Notes under the pieces: model-generated
Database searches by the model: none
Told to the model about the DNA's origin: nothing
The model's input: only the letters and a program-made list of their open reading frames with translations
Made by a program: the position numbers and the translations under genes
Assembly: GCF_022539315.1 (NCBI RefSeq)
Contig: NC_066313.1
Coordinates: forward strand, 23,659,059-23,723,058
DNA from: Serinus canaria
Taxonomy: Eukaryota > Chordata > Aves > Passeriformes > Fringillidae
Direction: 5' to 3'
DNA: 64,000 nucleotides
Shown here: positions 14,701 through 27,361 of the stretch, in pieces
Layout: every line of letters starts with the position of its first letter
How positions within the stretch are numbered: the stretch's first letter is position 1

Positions 14701-15260
14701 GCTTAGCAGGGCTGCAGCAAATCTCCAAACCTAGGGACCTCAGTCCCTGTCAAGGACAGGAAAGGTGGGAAGGAATAACACACATACAACATGGAAGCAG
14801 ACATACTCCATGATGAAGCTTCATGCCCTTGTCCCAGGCTGTCCTTAATATGACTGATGGTCCCAGGCAAAACAGAGTCAATTTGCACCCATTCTGAGTG
14901 TGCAAATGTATTTGACAGACGAGCTCCAAAGAGACTAGCTGATGTGATTTAAGATGCTACCTCTCCCCAGCTGTCTACCCTATTCCTCTGCCAGAAGTTA
15001 CTTCCCCAGCAGCAGGGAAATCAGAAAAAACATGTGTCTGCACCTTGAATGCTCTAGCTGAGGCTGTTGTATTAGCATAAACTGCCAATGAAGGGTGGGT
15101 TTGTGCTAATACATCAGATGAGAGCTGCAACCACTGGAGCACAGGCACATGTCTCATTCTGCCAACTCTCCAGTCATCTCCAGCAAGGGAGCAGAAAGGA
15201 CAGCTGAGGGTATTAAAGTCACGTGTGCTGGGTACAGCTAGTACACACACACATGTATTT

Positions 15261-15263
<3 letters not shown>

Positions 15264-15307
<44 letters not shown>
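15264..15307. repeat. AT microsatellite, about 22 units
   Basis: Pure AT dinucleotide run of about 44 bp, preceded by a short CA run. Confidence 0.95.
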
Positions 15308-15310
<3 letters not shown>

Positions 15311-16549
15311 CGGTACTCTGATGAACACACATGATTTTCCAGTCCATTTTCCCAAAGCCTGCTGATCTGCAGACTCAATAATGCACAGCCTGGGCCATGA
15401 CTATCAAGCAAGACAAGCAATCAGCACTGAGGAGTGCACTTAAAAGGGCACAGCTACAAGCCTCATAGGGCACAGAGGGAAGGGTGACTTCAGCTTCCTC
15501 CTCCTCTCAAACCACCTGGAAGAGTGCCAGCTCATACCTTGGCTTAGCATCATCAAGAAGGTTGACAAGTCATCACCCAAAAACTTCTTCAGATAGAATT
15601 ATGGAACCACAAGCTAATAGGTTACTGGAAAAATTCCACAGGCATGAAAATAGGCAGAAAAATTTGGTCAGCTCATTCTAACATCCATTTCTGCTATCAA
15701 TGTCAGTGATGCACATTTATGCTAAACATTTCTTTATCTCATACAGCATAGGGCTTGCTTTTTACATGAAAATAATTTGTGCTTTGGAAAATCCTGTAAT
15801 GTGATGATTTGCTTAGCTTTTTGTTGTGTGCTCTCACTTTATTGTTTGTTTTTTGCTTGTATCTCTTGCTTATGATCTCTCTGTATGCTGAAAATCCAGT
15901 ACAAATATTTAGTAAACAATGAGAAGCTTATTGCTGCTTTCAAGCAGAAGATTTGCCTCTGCCTCACAGAACATCTATTTTGGCTTGTATTTAATTTTTT
16001 AAACAATGCATGAATATATATCTATAGATCAGATCTTTCCTTACTTGGATTTTACAGTAGTGGGTGCTTTATAAAAGTCAATATAGATGGAATCAGCTGT
16101 AATTCATTTACTGCAAACTCATCTTTGATCAGAAGATATAGCAATTGTTCTTTTTCACATGTGACAGGCACAAAGCTCCTTTTTTAGTACATTATTTTGA
16201 AAGTTTAATTTTTTTTTCTTTTTAAGCTAAAGAACACCTGAACAATTTTCTGTTTGGACATTTCTAGAACACTTGAAGCAGCCTGGAATCTGAGACCACA
16301 AAGAGATGCATGACATGGGAAAGGCAACTAGCATATTCCCCCAAAACTGTTGTTCTAGGCATAGACTTAATGAGTAATGTACAGGATGGAGTCCTGGAGC
16401 TCTCCCTTCTCAGGGTGAATTTATCCCAGTCAGAGCTTGTGCAGGTAATTTACTCACCTCCTGACTTTTCTTTACAATTTCAGATAAAGCCCAAATGCTT
16501 TTGAACTGCCACATTGACACATTTCTCTTTGTGAAATCTCAGACTAGTC

Positions 16550-16567
16550 TTTTTTTTTTTTTTTTTT
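16550..16567. repeat. poly(T) tract
   Basis: Eighteen consecutive T. Confidence 0.9.
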
Positions 16568-19082
16568 CACAGTAACCTGATTTTGAGTGCCCAGCTAGAT
16601 ACTAGAGGCTACAATGACTTCACTGATTATGGCATCTAAATTCAAGAGACTGATGTGAATCTCCAGCTGTCTAGGATACACAGCTGTCAGACTCAGGATC
16701 CATCTACAGCCAAGGGAAAGAAAAAGTTATCCTAGAAGAAAAAAAGTTAGAGCACTGAGGCATATGACACTTCCACAGACAGACTTTGGGAGCCCTGGAA
16801 AAGACTTATTCCATTTGTTGATCCAGCACCTATCACCCTTTTAAAAATTGGTTCCCATAACAACAGGCACATTTCTTCCTTTTAATGATTTTAACAGTTG
16901 GCCTGAATGTAGTTACTGTGCATCTTGGCCAGTGTAGCCAGATAATGGCTAAAATATGTAAAAAAGCAGGAGCCTTGGTTGAAAGTGTTGATGCTTGTTG
17001 ATGCTTGTAGTTCTGGAGCAGCTATTAAGGCCCCAACAGATGAAATGAAGAAGCCTCAACAGGCAGAGAATAGGTGCTTCCTGCCTCTCTCCAGTTTCAA
17101 GGAGACCCATTATAACCAATTTAATCATTTTTTGCTTAGGTGATCACTGTAGGATGAGAGACCCTCCCTAACTGAGTCTTTCCTGGTAAAAATTCCGATG
17201 CTCCTGTGTTTAACTTGGATATGTGAGAAATCTGTTGTTACATGAAGCAAACTGGGGAGGGGGGTAGAATGACAGAAGCACCATGGCATCACCAGTTTGG
17301 ATTAGAAGCAGAGGACTTTGAGGCCACCCTGGGGGTTTTCAGGCAGAACAACTGTGAAGCTACAGCTATAAATTTAATCACTGTATATTGATGTGGTGAT
17401 GTCGGGTGTATTGATGTATTTTATTGCTAAGCAGTGCATTCTCCCCATGTTTTTCCCCCTTGAGCAGATTAACTGTATATTCCAAAATACTGTCCAACAG
17501 AAACATGAGTGGCATACTATTTTCACTTTGCTTGCCTCCCACATAAAAGAACAGCTGTGAATGTCAGCTGAGGCTGATTTCTCCTGTACAATGGCCTATC
17601 ATTTTTTGTAAAAATAAATAAGTGGCAATCATTCTTTTTTTTTCATGGATATAAACATTTTGGGTCAAACTCAAAGTGACTGAAATGATATTGCATTTTA
17701 CCTCTGGTTGATAAGTAGTTGTAATTTACAGGCCAATAGAACTGGGTAGATAGAAAAGCAACCACCAAGTAGAATTAAGATAAAGAACCTCCTACTCTCA
17801 CTTTGTCTTACACCTTTCACTGAGCTGCCTTTGCTCCTGCATCATTTATTCCCTGACTGTACATTCCTGTAAGTTACACTAAGTTGCTGCCAGGTAACAG
17901 AGAGCATCATTCATACCACCTCTGAGCACTGCCCAATTGCAGAGCAAGCCACTGGAATCATTGGTTCAGCCCCAAACACACAATCAGAGCACCTTCTGCA
18001 GTGTTAAGTCTTTACACAAAGCTGCAGAAATTGAAAGCACAATTGCAGGGTGAAGTGCCACCCACACACAGCCCTCCCTTAGTGACAAAGGCTGATTGTC
18101 ATAAGAAAGGCTCTAGACATCTAACGGTATCTCTTACCCTTATCCTCTGCAAGGGCATTTTAGGCTTCCCCAAGCGATTTCCAGCTGATATGGCACTTCA
18201 GCTTGGCACAGAGTTCTGCAGTTGTTACAGCAGGGCCCCAGAACAATAAAGTCTCTATCAATGGGATGCACTGTTTTCCAGTCCAGAGAGAATTTGGTTA
18301 GTACCCAGCCAAGCATCTCTGCAATGCTCTTCTGCACATCACAGAGGAGCCCTGAAGGATCAGGCCATACCAGGTTTGAATAGCAAGGACTTTCTACGAT
18401 GCATGGGGCATTCTAGTGGTTTGGACCTTGTCCTTCCTTGCAGTCTGTATGTAAGAGTGATTTGGGGCAAGTAATTTCCTATTTTTATCCCTCAGCACAG
18501 CAGGACTGCAGAACCGCAGGAAGCACTTTTGGGCCGTGTCAGTACCAGCCAGGACTGGGAGTCATGCATGTAATTGCCACATTGCAATTGATATTGATTA
18601 TATGTATCCTTTGGAATCAATACAGGCCTTTTTCCACTGGAAATTAGCATTCTCCTGAATATGACACACAGTGGAAAAAGCTCCCAAGTATGCACGCATA
18701 TCTCCAAAAACCCAGCTTGGCACTGGCAGCAGTATGTTAGCATATAGAAGATGCATTTCAGGTTATGTTCTGAAAGGGTAGGACTAAACCCTCCTGCATT
18801 AATACCTGCTGCAGTGGTTTCCCCATTCCTCCTACTGGAGATTGGGAAGATTGTAATTTGTGAAAAACCCATTAAAAATACAGCTCTCCCCATTCACAGT
18901 GGTGGAAAGTATTAATAACTTTTTCACTGAAAGCCTGGAGACCATGTATATTCTTACTCACTATATCCTTCACCTTAACAGACCTCAGTCTAGAGACAAA
19001 TCTTTGGGACTTACAGCACACAAATGGCAGAACAACATTAAGAGCTATATCCAGAGTATGTCTAATACTTCCCATTTTTCAC

Positions 19083-22000
19083 ATGAGTGGTTTTCAAACC
19101 GTGGTCTGCAAACCCATAGGGCCTTGCTCTCTTTCTGTATCCGATGTGCATTGTAAGGATCTAGACATGGGAATTTCCTGAAGGTGACAGGACATCTTTC
19201 AAAACTATAAGAGATCAGCAAATTAAGAGGTGGGAAAAAAATGTGCATAAAAAGCCTTGAAGTCAAGTGCATCCATGATGAGAGTGGAGAGGAAAAGTTG
19301 GGCATCTGAACACCCTCTTTCCATGTGACACCAGGCACTCCCATACACCAGGTACTGCTATCAGCAAGGGCTAAGACCCCATCAGCCTCCTCCGTTCCCT
19401 TTCCTCCTGTAAATCCACAACTGATTAAAAACATTAATTAACTGTCAAACCCTCCTCTGCTCTCCATCAATTAAATCTGGTTTATGTCCATTTTATCTAT
19501 CCATCCAGATGCTTTAATTAGTCTCCATGATTGCAATTCATCAGCACTTCCACAGAGTAAAGCACATCAGCAGTCTTCTCTCCCTCTCTCTCTGCAAAAT
19601 TTACCCAACACCTCACCTAATGGGGCTCTGAGTCCCACTTATGTTTTGTGCTCAACCACAATGCAAGTAACAGTAATAATTAGTACAAAGGGAGCTTTCC
19701 TTCCATTCCCAGCTAAAGTGTTAATATTTCGTCTTCAAAATATATAATTTAATTATTTAGTAGTGTTTCCTGATTCCCTAATGTAGTGATATGCACACGA
19801 TGTTCTGTTTGTAAATTTTTAGCGGGTTTATAAATACAGCATGGCCATACTGTGCAACCTCACAATCTCTCTGAACCCAAAAAAGGAGGTTTAGAATTAA
19901 TAATAAATGATAAAACTTGGGAAAAAAATGAATTGGGCTTCATTAAATGATAAAATCCATCAGGAGCCAGGGGCAAGGACAGGGGCAGGCACTCAGTTAA
20001 TTTGTGAGAGTAACGTAATTTTGAATTGTCGAAAAGATGTAACAGTGGAAATACGTAATGCAGTTTAATCTTGGAGGTCATTCCAAGGAGAAAAGGCCAA
20101 GTAGCTATCTGGCCTTATCCAGGAGAAGGAGAATATATTCTGTTGCCTTGGCAAAATTCAAATACTTATGTGATCTTGAGCTGTAATGACTAACAAATCA
20201 AGGAGTTCAACTAGCCAGGCTGTGATCATTCCCATTGCAATAGAAGACCTCCATGCAGGCCTCCAGCTGTAACGAAATTTGGGCAGCCAGTCCAGGAAAA
20301 CCCTTGCTATTCCCTACCTTATTTTGTCCTCCTCACAGGAAACAGTCGTAACACAACTTCAATCTTAAGAGTAATTCCACAGCACTAAGACATTTTTACC
20401 ATAAAAGCTCTGCTGGTAACTTCACTTTTACTCCATGTCTCCACAATGATGCCTTGGAGCAGTTTTACTCTGCTCATCAGCATTGAGGGACACTGGGCCA
20501 TTAAAGGTTAGTATGGGCTCCCTTCCTTACACAGACATTTGAATTTCAGACAGTATCAGTGGTGAGGGGACTTCACCTTCCTCTACCACCACATGCAATC
20601 AAGTCCAAGACACGAGGATTCGCTAGAAAATATCTGTTGGAAAGATACCCAAACTCAAGAGAATGATCCCAGAGGAAGATGGGATCTCCCACCAGTAAAA
20701 TTCAGTGGCCAATGCACTGCCACTGTAAAAAGCTGCCTCATTTCCAGTGTAATTGTTTTTACATTCCAACATGCAGTCTTTAGCATTTCTTAGGACTTTG
20801 TCCCTTAAATTACAGGGTGTCACATTTTGAGACAGTAGAAAGACATCAAAAAGTAAGAATAGGTGTCATATTAAAGAAAAAATTAAAATAGTCTAATTTT
20901 GAGCTGGAAAGTATGCTATTGGAATGCTAAATCCTTTCCTTTTGTAACATGTTTAGTATTTCTTTTCTCAGGGGAGCAGGAGCTTTATATTCCATAGCTG
21001 AAATTTTAAAATCAGCACAGTCTTCTATCAGAAAAGGTGGTCTGACAGAACCGAGCTGTGCAGTGTCTGCATGAATATACTGGCTGCATAAAGAGTCACT
21101 TTGTGTTATCAAAATACCTTTTATTGTAAATACATATTGCACATAGTATTTCAGATACCTTTAAAATATTTATGCTGCAATAAAACAAAAAATACTGAAT
21201 GTGTGTTGCACAAATTAAGCCAGTAACCCGACTGGGGCTTTCATCCCAGTTTGACAACATAAAATTTTGAAATGTCAAAACCGCCTTCAGGACAAAATTT
21301 CCATTTCTGTTGCCATCTGTCATGATGTCCCTCAAAAGCTGCAGACCATACTCTGATCTCTCCAGGCCAGGAGTTTTCAATTGCTACTTCCTACCTGCTG
21401 TTTCCACTTTCACATGGGAATGGGGAGCTCACTCAAGACCACTACATGTCAAAGACTTATTTAGCAGGCAGAGGGAAAACAAAAACAACAACCAAAACAA
21501 AACAAAACAAAAACCAAACAAAAAACCAACCAACCAAAAAAAAAACAAAAAACAAAAAACAAAAAATCCCCAAAGCCACCCCCAAAATAACAAAACTATG
21601 TTTAGCTGGATTGTTCAACCCAAACATCTTAAAGTGGGCTGCAGCCAGGAAGTAAAAAGTTACTAAGACCAACAACTCATTTATTGCTGCAATTGTCATC
21701 TCTGATGTCCTGACACAGACACATGAATAATCACACCCCAGCCAAGGTTTGCCAAGGGTAGCTGTGCCAACAAAGGAGGATCTTCTGGTGATGAGCAGCT
21801 GAGATCACTGACCTTCAGCCAAGACTGGCTGCTGCTTTGATCTAACTCTGCTGTTGAATGTAAAATTTAGGCCGAACACTCAGTCCAGAGTCTCTAAAAA
21901 ACTGCAGGCAAATTCAGGTTGCTCTCAGTGTGTGATGAGCCCTTTATACAAACAAGGCTTTCCAACACTGGAAGAGTTGCACTTGAAAACCCACAAAATA

Positions 22001-22249
22001 GTAATTACATCACAATATAGCCAAGTAAAATTGCCTTACAGACATCTATCACATCTGAATACAACCCAGATACCTTCCTGCCAGAATTTTCGCATTCTGA
22101 TTTTGGTCCCTTAGAGGTCCACAAGATATATTTACAGTTTCCATAAAAAATAAAGAAGAGACACTGTAATGGTAATTCACCATTCAGGGGTCCTCAATCT
22201 TGGGATATTTGGTAGGGATTTGCAAACTAAAAGAGATTGAAAACCACTG
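19083..22249. repeat. possible remnant ends of a hAT-type DNA transposon
   Basis: The left end reads GAGTGGTTTTCAAACCGTGG at 19,085. The right end reads GATTGAAAACCACTG, ending near 22,249. Together they resemble the inverted CAGTGGTTCTCAA termini of hAT (Charlie-like) elements. The flanking octamers match only partly, and no transposase frame lies between, so the pairing may be chance. Confidence 0.2.
21477..21572. repeat. A-rich simple repeat (AAAAC/AACC-type)
   Basis: About 95 bp composed almost only of A and C, with AAAAC and ACCAACC units. Confidence 0.85.
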
Positions 22250-25200
22250 TTGCCTATCAACTCCCCAAGAATCTACATGGTGCTCATACTAAATACCTTC
22301 ATATATTACTTGCATACTCTGCAGATGTTTGCATGCTGTGATCATGTAGAATAACAATGCCTTGAACTGTAAAACACTGGTCTTATTTATATACAATGCC
22401 ATACTTGGTATTTTATGTTTATCTGTTCTCATAAGCCACCATCATATATTGCATTGGTGGGAAACTATCAAAACAGCTCTGAAAACAGCAAACACTCAAT
22501 CACCAGTCAATTTTTTTGCCAATTCACTTTCACGTTTATCTGGGGAGGAAATCTTGGCTTTGGTTGTGTCAGAACAAATTTCCTCACTGACTTGAGTGGT
22601 CCCAGAATTTCAGTGTGCTATAGTATTTTTACTGCATCCCAAGCAAAGTAACTCGTAGCCTTTCCTTTTGGAAACTATTTAATAGCTCATTGAGCTCAAC
22701 ATAAGGGTTTCCTCATTTGTATTTCTTCCCATCACTGCTAGCTCTGCCCAACACACATTAACTAATTCCTTCTCCACTTGGTGTTTACACACTTTAAATA
22801 TTCATAAAGGGCTCCATTTTTCCCACATTCCCATCACTGCCAGGTGCATTAACTTTCATTTTTGCCAAGTTGACTCTTCACTTGTTTCCGTACCAAGTCT
22901 CTAATCTCTCTAGGTGTCTTTGTATTACTACTATTTAATTTCTGTTAAGTACTGACAGTGTGCCAGGTGCCTTCAGTTTGCAGATGCAGCACAGAGTGGA
23001 AAGGCACAGTTCTGCTGTGGACCATGCAGTTTAAAAGACAAAGCCGAGATGGGACAAAGTGTCCTCACAGCTCAGAGTATATGGTTAGGCTTAGAACATG
23101 GGTACAGCTGTGAAACCAGACTGAGGGATAAAACCAGGCAGGTCCCTTCTACAGTCCTGGTGAAAAAAAAGAGTGCGTTTCCCCAGCATCACTGGATGGA
23201 AAGGTTGTGCTAACATTGAGGAAATTTGGAGGAAAAGAGGTGCTATAGGCTGAAAGGATGCATTTTGGAAGCAGGACAGGACCAAAACAAAAAAGCATTG
23301 CAGGCCATTGCAGCCAAACCAGTGTCTGTCTTTGATGAACACCACTCTAGCAAAGGGAGTGCTGGCATGCATGAGGGAAGTTCCCTAGATCCCTTCCTCA
23401 GCACTGAAGACATTGAAATAAAAGGTTGGAACCACCAACACCAAACCAGCAAAGGGGTGATCAAGAAGACAGACAGCCTGAAAAGCAACACAGGAAAAAG
23501 CAAATACAAGAGCAGTCTGAGAGAATCACAGATGAGACTGGGGGAAGCAGACACAACCCCAAAGCTGCCAACAATGGGGATGGCAGCTTCACTGGCCTGC
23601 CCTGCATCCTGGTTGTGGTTTTACCTGTCTTGTTAACATCTATACAAGAGACATGAATGTGCTATTTAATCTGTCTTCTAACTATAGCTGTAGCACACTT
23701 GGGAGGACTGAGCATCATTTTTTTCACACCAATCCCCACAGATCTACGATCTAACATTCTCATTCCCCAAACCTCAAAAAAGTAGATGAAATTATTCAAC
23801 AAGACTATCCTTTCAAGGTGATGAACATTTAAAAAAAATAGTTCCTAGCTCTTTAACCACAAGGCAAGAAAGTACACTAAAGGAAACTGGAAATTTCCCT
23901 ACTGAGAACAGGCTAGAGGCTCTCCCAACCTGCTTTCCACAGTCTGAGGAATAAAGGATAAATGAGGGGAAAGCCAGGGACCAACTGCTCTTCCTCCCAA
24001 TGAGGTCAAATTCTGCCCTTTCAGGCAAGGGCTCCTGAAAGTATCAAAGATTTTATCTGCCACCAGGAAATGGCCAGCATTGTTTCCAACACACAGACTT
24101 ACAGAACTAATACACAATTTTGCTTGTTACAGCAATTCTCATGGCTGCTCCTTAGTCTTGCCCTAAACCAGGGTCAAATGCTTTCTCCAGCTTTAGTGGT
24201 GAGATCTAGCTGGCAACACAGCACTGCTTTAAGTACCCCTCCCCACATGCACCTTCTCCAAACAAGCAAGCTTCCCAATAACACTTCAGGCTTCTCAGTC
24301 CTCTGCTTATCAAGTAAATCTCAAATCTTGCTCCCCTCATTGCCAGTGGGAAAGAGTACTGAGCATAAACCATGATCTTCCATCCTCCTGCTTCACCCTA
24401 CAAGGGATGAGACAGAGACAGGTCCAAGCATGTCCCATCAGAGGAGCAAGAAGAGACATGAAACACTAAAATTATATTTATTCAAGCCTTTAAGAAGTTC
24501 TTGAACTTCTAAAAGCCACCCTAAGCCTTCTTCATCCATACAGATACCAAAGTATTAGATCTCAAGAAAATGGAATAACACACACAGCATTGCACAGGTG
24601 AGTGAAAGAACTGGGACTTGAGTCCAGAGCAGAAACATCCCAGACTGTATGAAAGCCAGAATAGCCATTGCTATTCCATTTATCACAGAAACAGCACTTT
24701 TTGCAAAAAAAGCAAGCCCCTTCTTTCAGACATCCCTCCCAGAAACCTACAGGCAAGTAGATAAACTGTTTGTAAATAGAGGTTTCACACCAATTAGGTC
24801 CATGTTCCGCAAACAGCATCACAGACTCAGTGTGGTGTTTCCAAGGGCTTGTTATTTCAGAGCACTACATATATATTTCCATATAATTGATCTGTTCTGC
24901 TTTAAAGAGGCCATCAGGAAGATATGTGGGCAATTTATTCTAGAGGTAAGAGAAGGAGAGGCAAAGGGAGTTAACCTCAGATTAGCTGTGTTTACACAAG
25001 AGTGTTTTACACTGTGGGCTCCTGGAATGAGAGTAGAGCCCACACTGTTCTCTCCTGCCTTTTCAGCACCCCGTTTGTCCCTGAAGGGAAGGGCAGGCTC
25101 AGCAGTATAAACTCAGGGGGCTCAACTTCACAGCCATGACAGGGCAAATATAAAACCAGACAAAATTCTGCCCCATAGCATGGCTGCCAAAATCTGGGCT

Positions 25201-27297
25201 CAGATCCCTGGTGCTGGTGACTGAATGGCTTAAGACACCTGGATATGGTCTAAATTAGGTACCATTTGGCTATTGCAACTTGGCACACCTGACCAGCAAG
25301 AAAGCTGGCAAATTCTCGTGGTAAATATTCAGAGTACTGTAGTATCACAACACACCAAGGTCCATGGCCTCAGAAATCTCTATGCACTTATGTTCCCATT
25401 GTGGCAGGAACAGAAGAGGCAGGCCACAGAACTACAGCCATCATCTTTTATTCAAATACAGACTATAGACGCAACCAGGGCTACTCTGTCCTCCTGCAGA
25501 GCACCGGTCATCATCTCCACCTATAGTTCTTGCATCAGACTCACAACTGCTCTTCACACCATGCAGCCCACGTAGAAGGCTGACAGGATTGAAGACTTGA
25601 GTGCTGATGAAATTCCCTGCTCCTGACAGATCTCTTCCAAACAGCTCATTACTCTGCTGTGCTTTGTTTCCATTCCCATTTCGTCTAGCTTCCATCTCCT
25701 GTTCTCAGTTCCCTTCACATGTCTGAGGACTAAAGAGCTGTCTTACATCAGACAAATTCTTTCCCTGTTGGCTTTATTCCACAATCAAGATCCTTTGCCT
25801 TGATAAGCTAAATAGATAAAAATGTCAATGCCTTTTCTGCAGATGAGAATATTCTCAGCCCTGAATCTTTCTTGTAGCTGACCCCACCATTTCCAGCTTT
25901 TGATCTGTGGACTCCAAAACTGAAACAAGACCCGGAATAAGTACCCAATATCCATCTCCTTACTCCATTTGGCTGAGAGCTCTGCATCAAGACACAACAT
26001 ACCACGTTCAGCTCTGCCAAGTCAGCCAGGAAACATATGCAAGCATGACACCTTGAAACAGAGTGAGAGACTAAAAACCAGATAAGAAATAGATTTATCC
26101 AAAGAATGTGGGAAATAAATCTTTGATCTTGGAGGGGACCACATGATGGGCTTGTAGGCAAGGTCCAGACAGGATTTTCCATTTGAAGGGTTCTACAAGA
26201 GTTCTCCTAATGTGACCCAGCTCCCTACAATCAGCAGCATCACTTTACAAGGGGACCACGGTACTGAGAGCACCAAGGCCAACTTTTGCAAACGTGGCTA
26301 TCCATCCACGGAGATGAAACACCTCTCAAAACAAAAGACACTGTGCAAATCTTCTACCTGATTCCTACTCTGAAGTCCCTGAACAATATCCCACATCCTC
26401 CCATTCAGCCCATTAGCACCAGCCGCCCAAAGTCATTTACCAAATCGGTGTGGCACAGGAGGCAGCTCTCCAGGCAGTGCCTGTCCCACAGTCCCTGCTT
26501 TGTGCGTTAACCCTGTGAAGTCAGGCAGCACATCTCGCTAACACGCTGCTCCATGGAACCAGCCTCATCCCGCCCGTAGTTACCAGGCAACATCTGTCAC
26601 GTGTAAGCTTTACAAGTAATGATTTTATCATCTCTTCCCCACAGAAACATATGTTTTGTTATTGTAGCAAGTGAACTTTTGTATTTCTTTTTGGAGGATG
26701 AGGAGGAGGCCTGCTACTTTTAGAATAAAAGAGCAGCTTGATGAACAGACCTTACAGCAAGGTACTGAAAGCACATGAGGGTGACAGGAAAGAAGACAAA
26801 AATGTCAGGAAGGAAGAAGTTGACAGAAGTGATCACTGGGGACAGATCAAGGGGAGAAAACGTAAAAGCAACCCAAATTGGAAACGTAAGCAGGAGCCAT
26901 GAGATGCAGGGCTTTGAGAACAGGAGCTGATTTTGAAGCACAGAACAATGAAGAAGCCTTGAAATGACTTAAGGAGGCAACTGTACAGTTAAGAGACTCT
27001 AGGCATCTTCTCAAAGAGGTCATGGATTGTAGTCAGGGTGAGCTTGCAGAACAGCAATACTGCAGGGGCTACCAGCTTGCTGATTCTCCCCCACAGCAGT
27101 ATCCAGAGCTTCTATATTATGCTGGGAAACTTCAAAAGTAAGAAAACATAAGCAGATACATAATTTTTCCACCCTATCCTTTTAAAGTTATTCTGCTCTT
27201 GCATCCTGGTGAAAAGTTCTGTGGGAAGCTAAGTCAGATAATGCAGAAGAAATACATCCATTGGGTAGAGGCTATTTAAATATTTGATGGCTAATAT

Positions 27298-27361
27298 ATT
27301 AAATGTTAATTGAATACTACAATGATTTTCTCCCCTGGACAGCACACAATTAACATTTAAT
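27298..27361. repeat. 15-bp perfect inverted repeat in AT-rich DNA
   Basis: The arm ATTAAATGTTAATTG (27,298-27,312) is matched by its exact reverse complement at 27,347-27,361, with a 34-base spacer. AT-rich near-palindromic segments (TTTAAATATTT-like) lie outside both arms. Confidence 0.85.

Larger units (their letters stand above)
11748..27297. other. intergenic, no gene recognised
   Basis: AT-rich, with no frame resembling a known protein. It holds the AT microsatellite at 15.3 kb, the T18 run at 16.55 kb, the A-rich repeat at 21.5 kb and the possible hAT ends. The segment 15,700-16,200 is AT-rich, free of recognised repeats, and could be conserved noncoding DNA, but this cannot be judged from one sequence. 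Confidence 0.65.

Noticed and set aside
23226..23636. Lys/Ser-rich 136-codon frame
   Set aside because: It looks superficially like a disordered protein, but it reflects A-rich base composition and has no recognisable motif.
24649..25110. 153-codon plus-strand frame
   Set aside because: No similarity to a known protein, no consistent splice sites, and codon content like the surrounding noncoding DNA.
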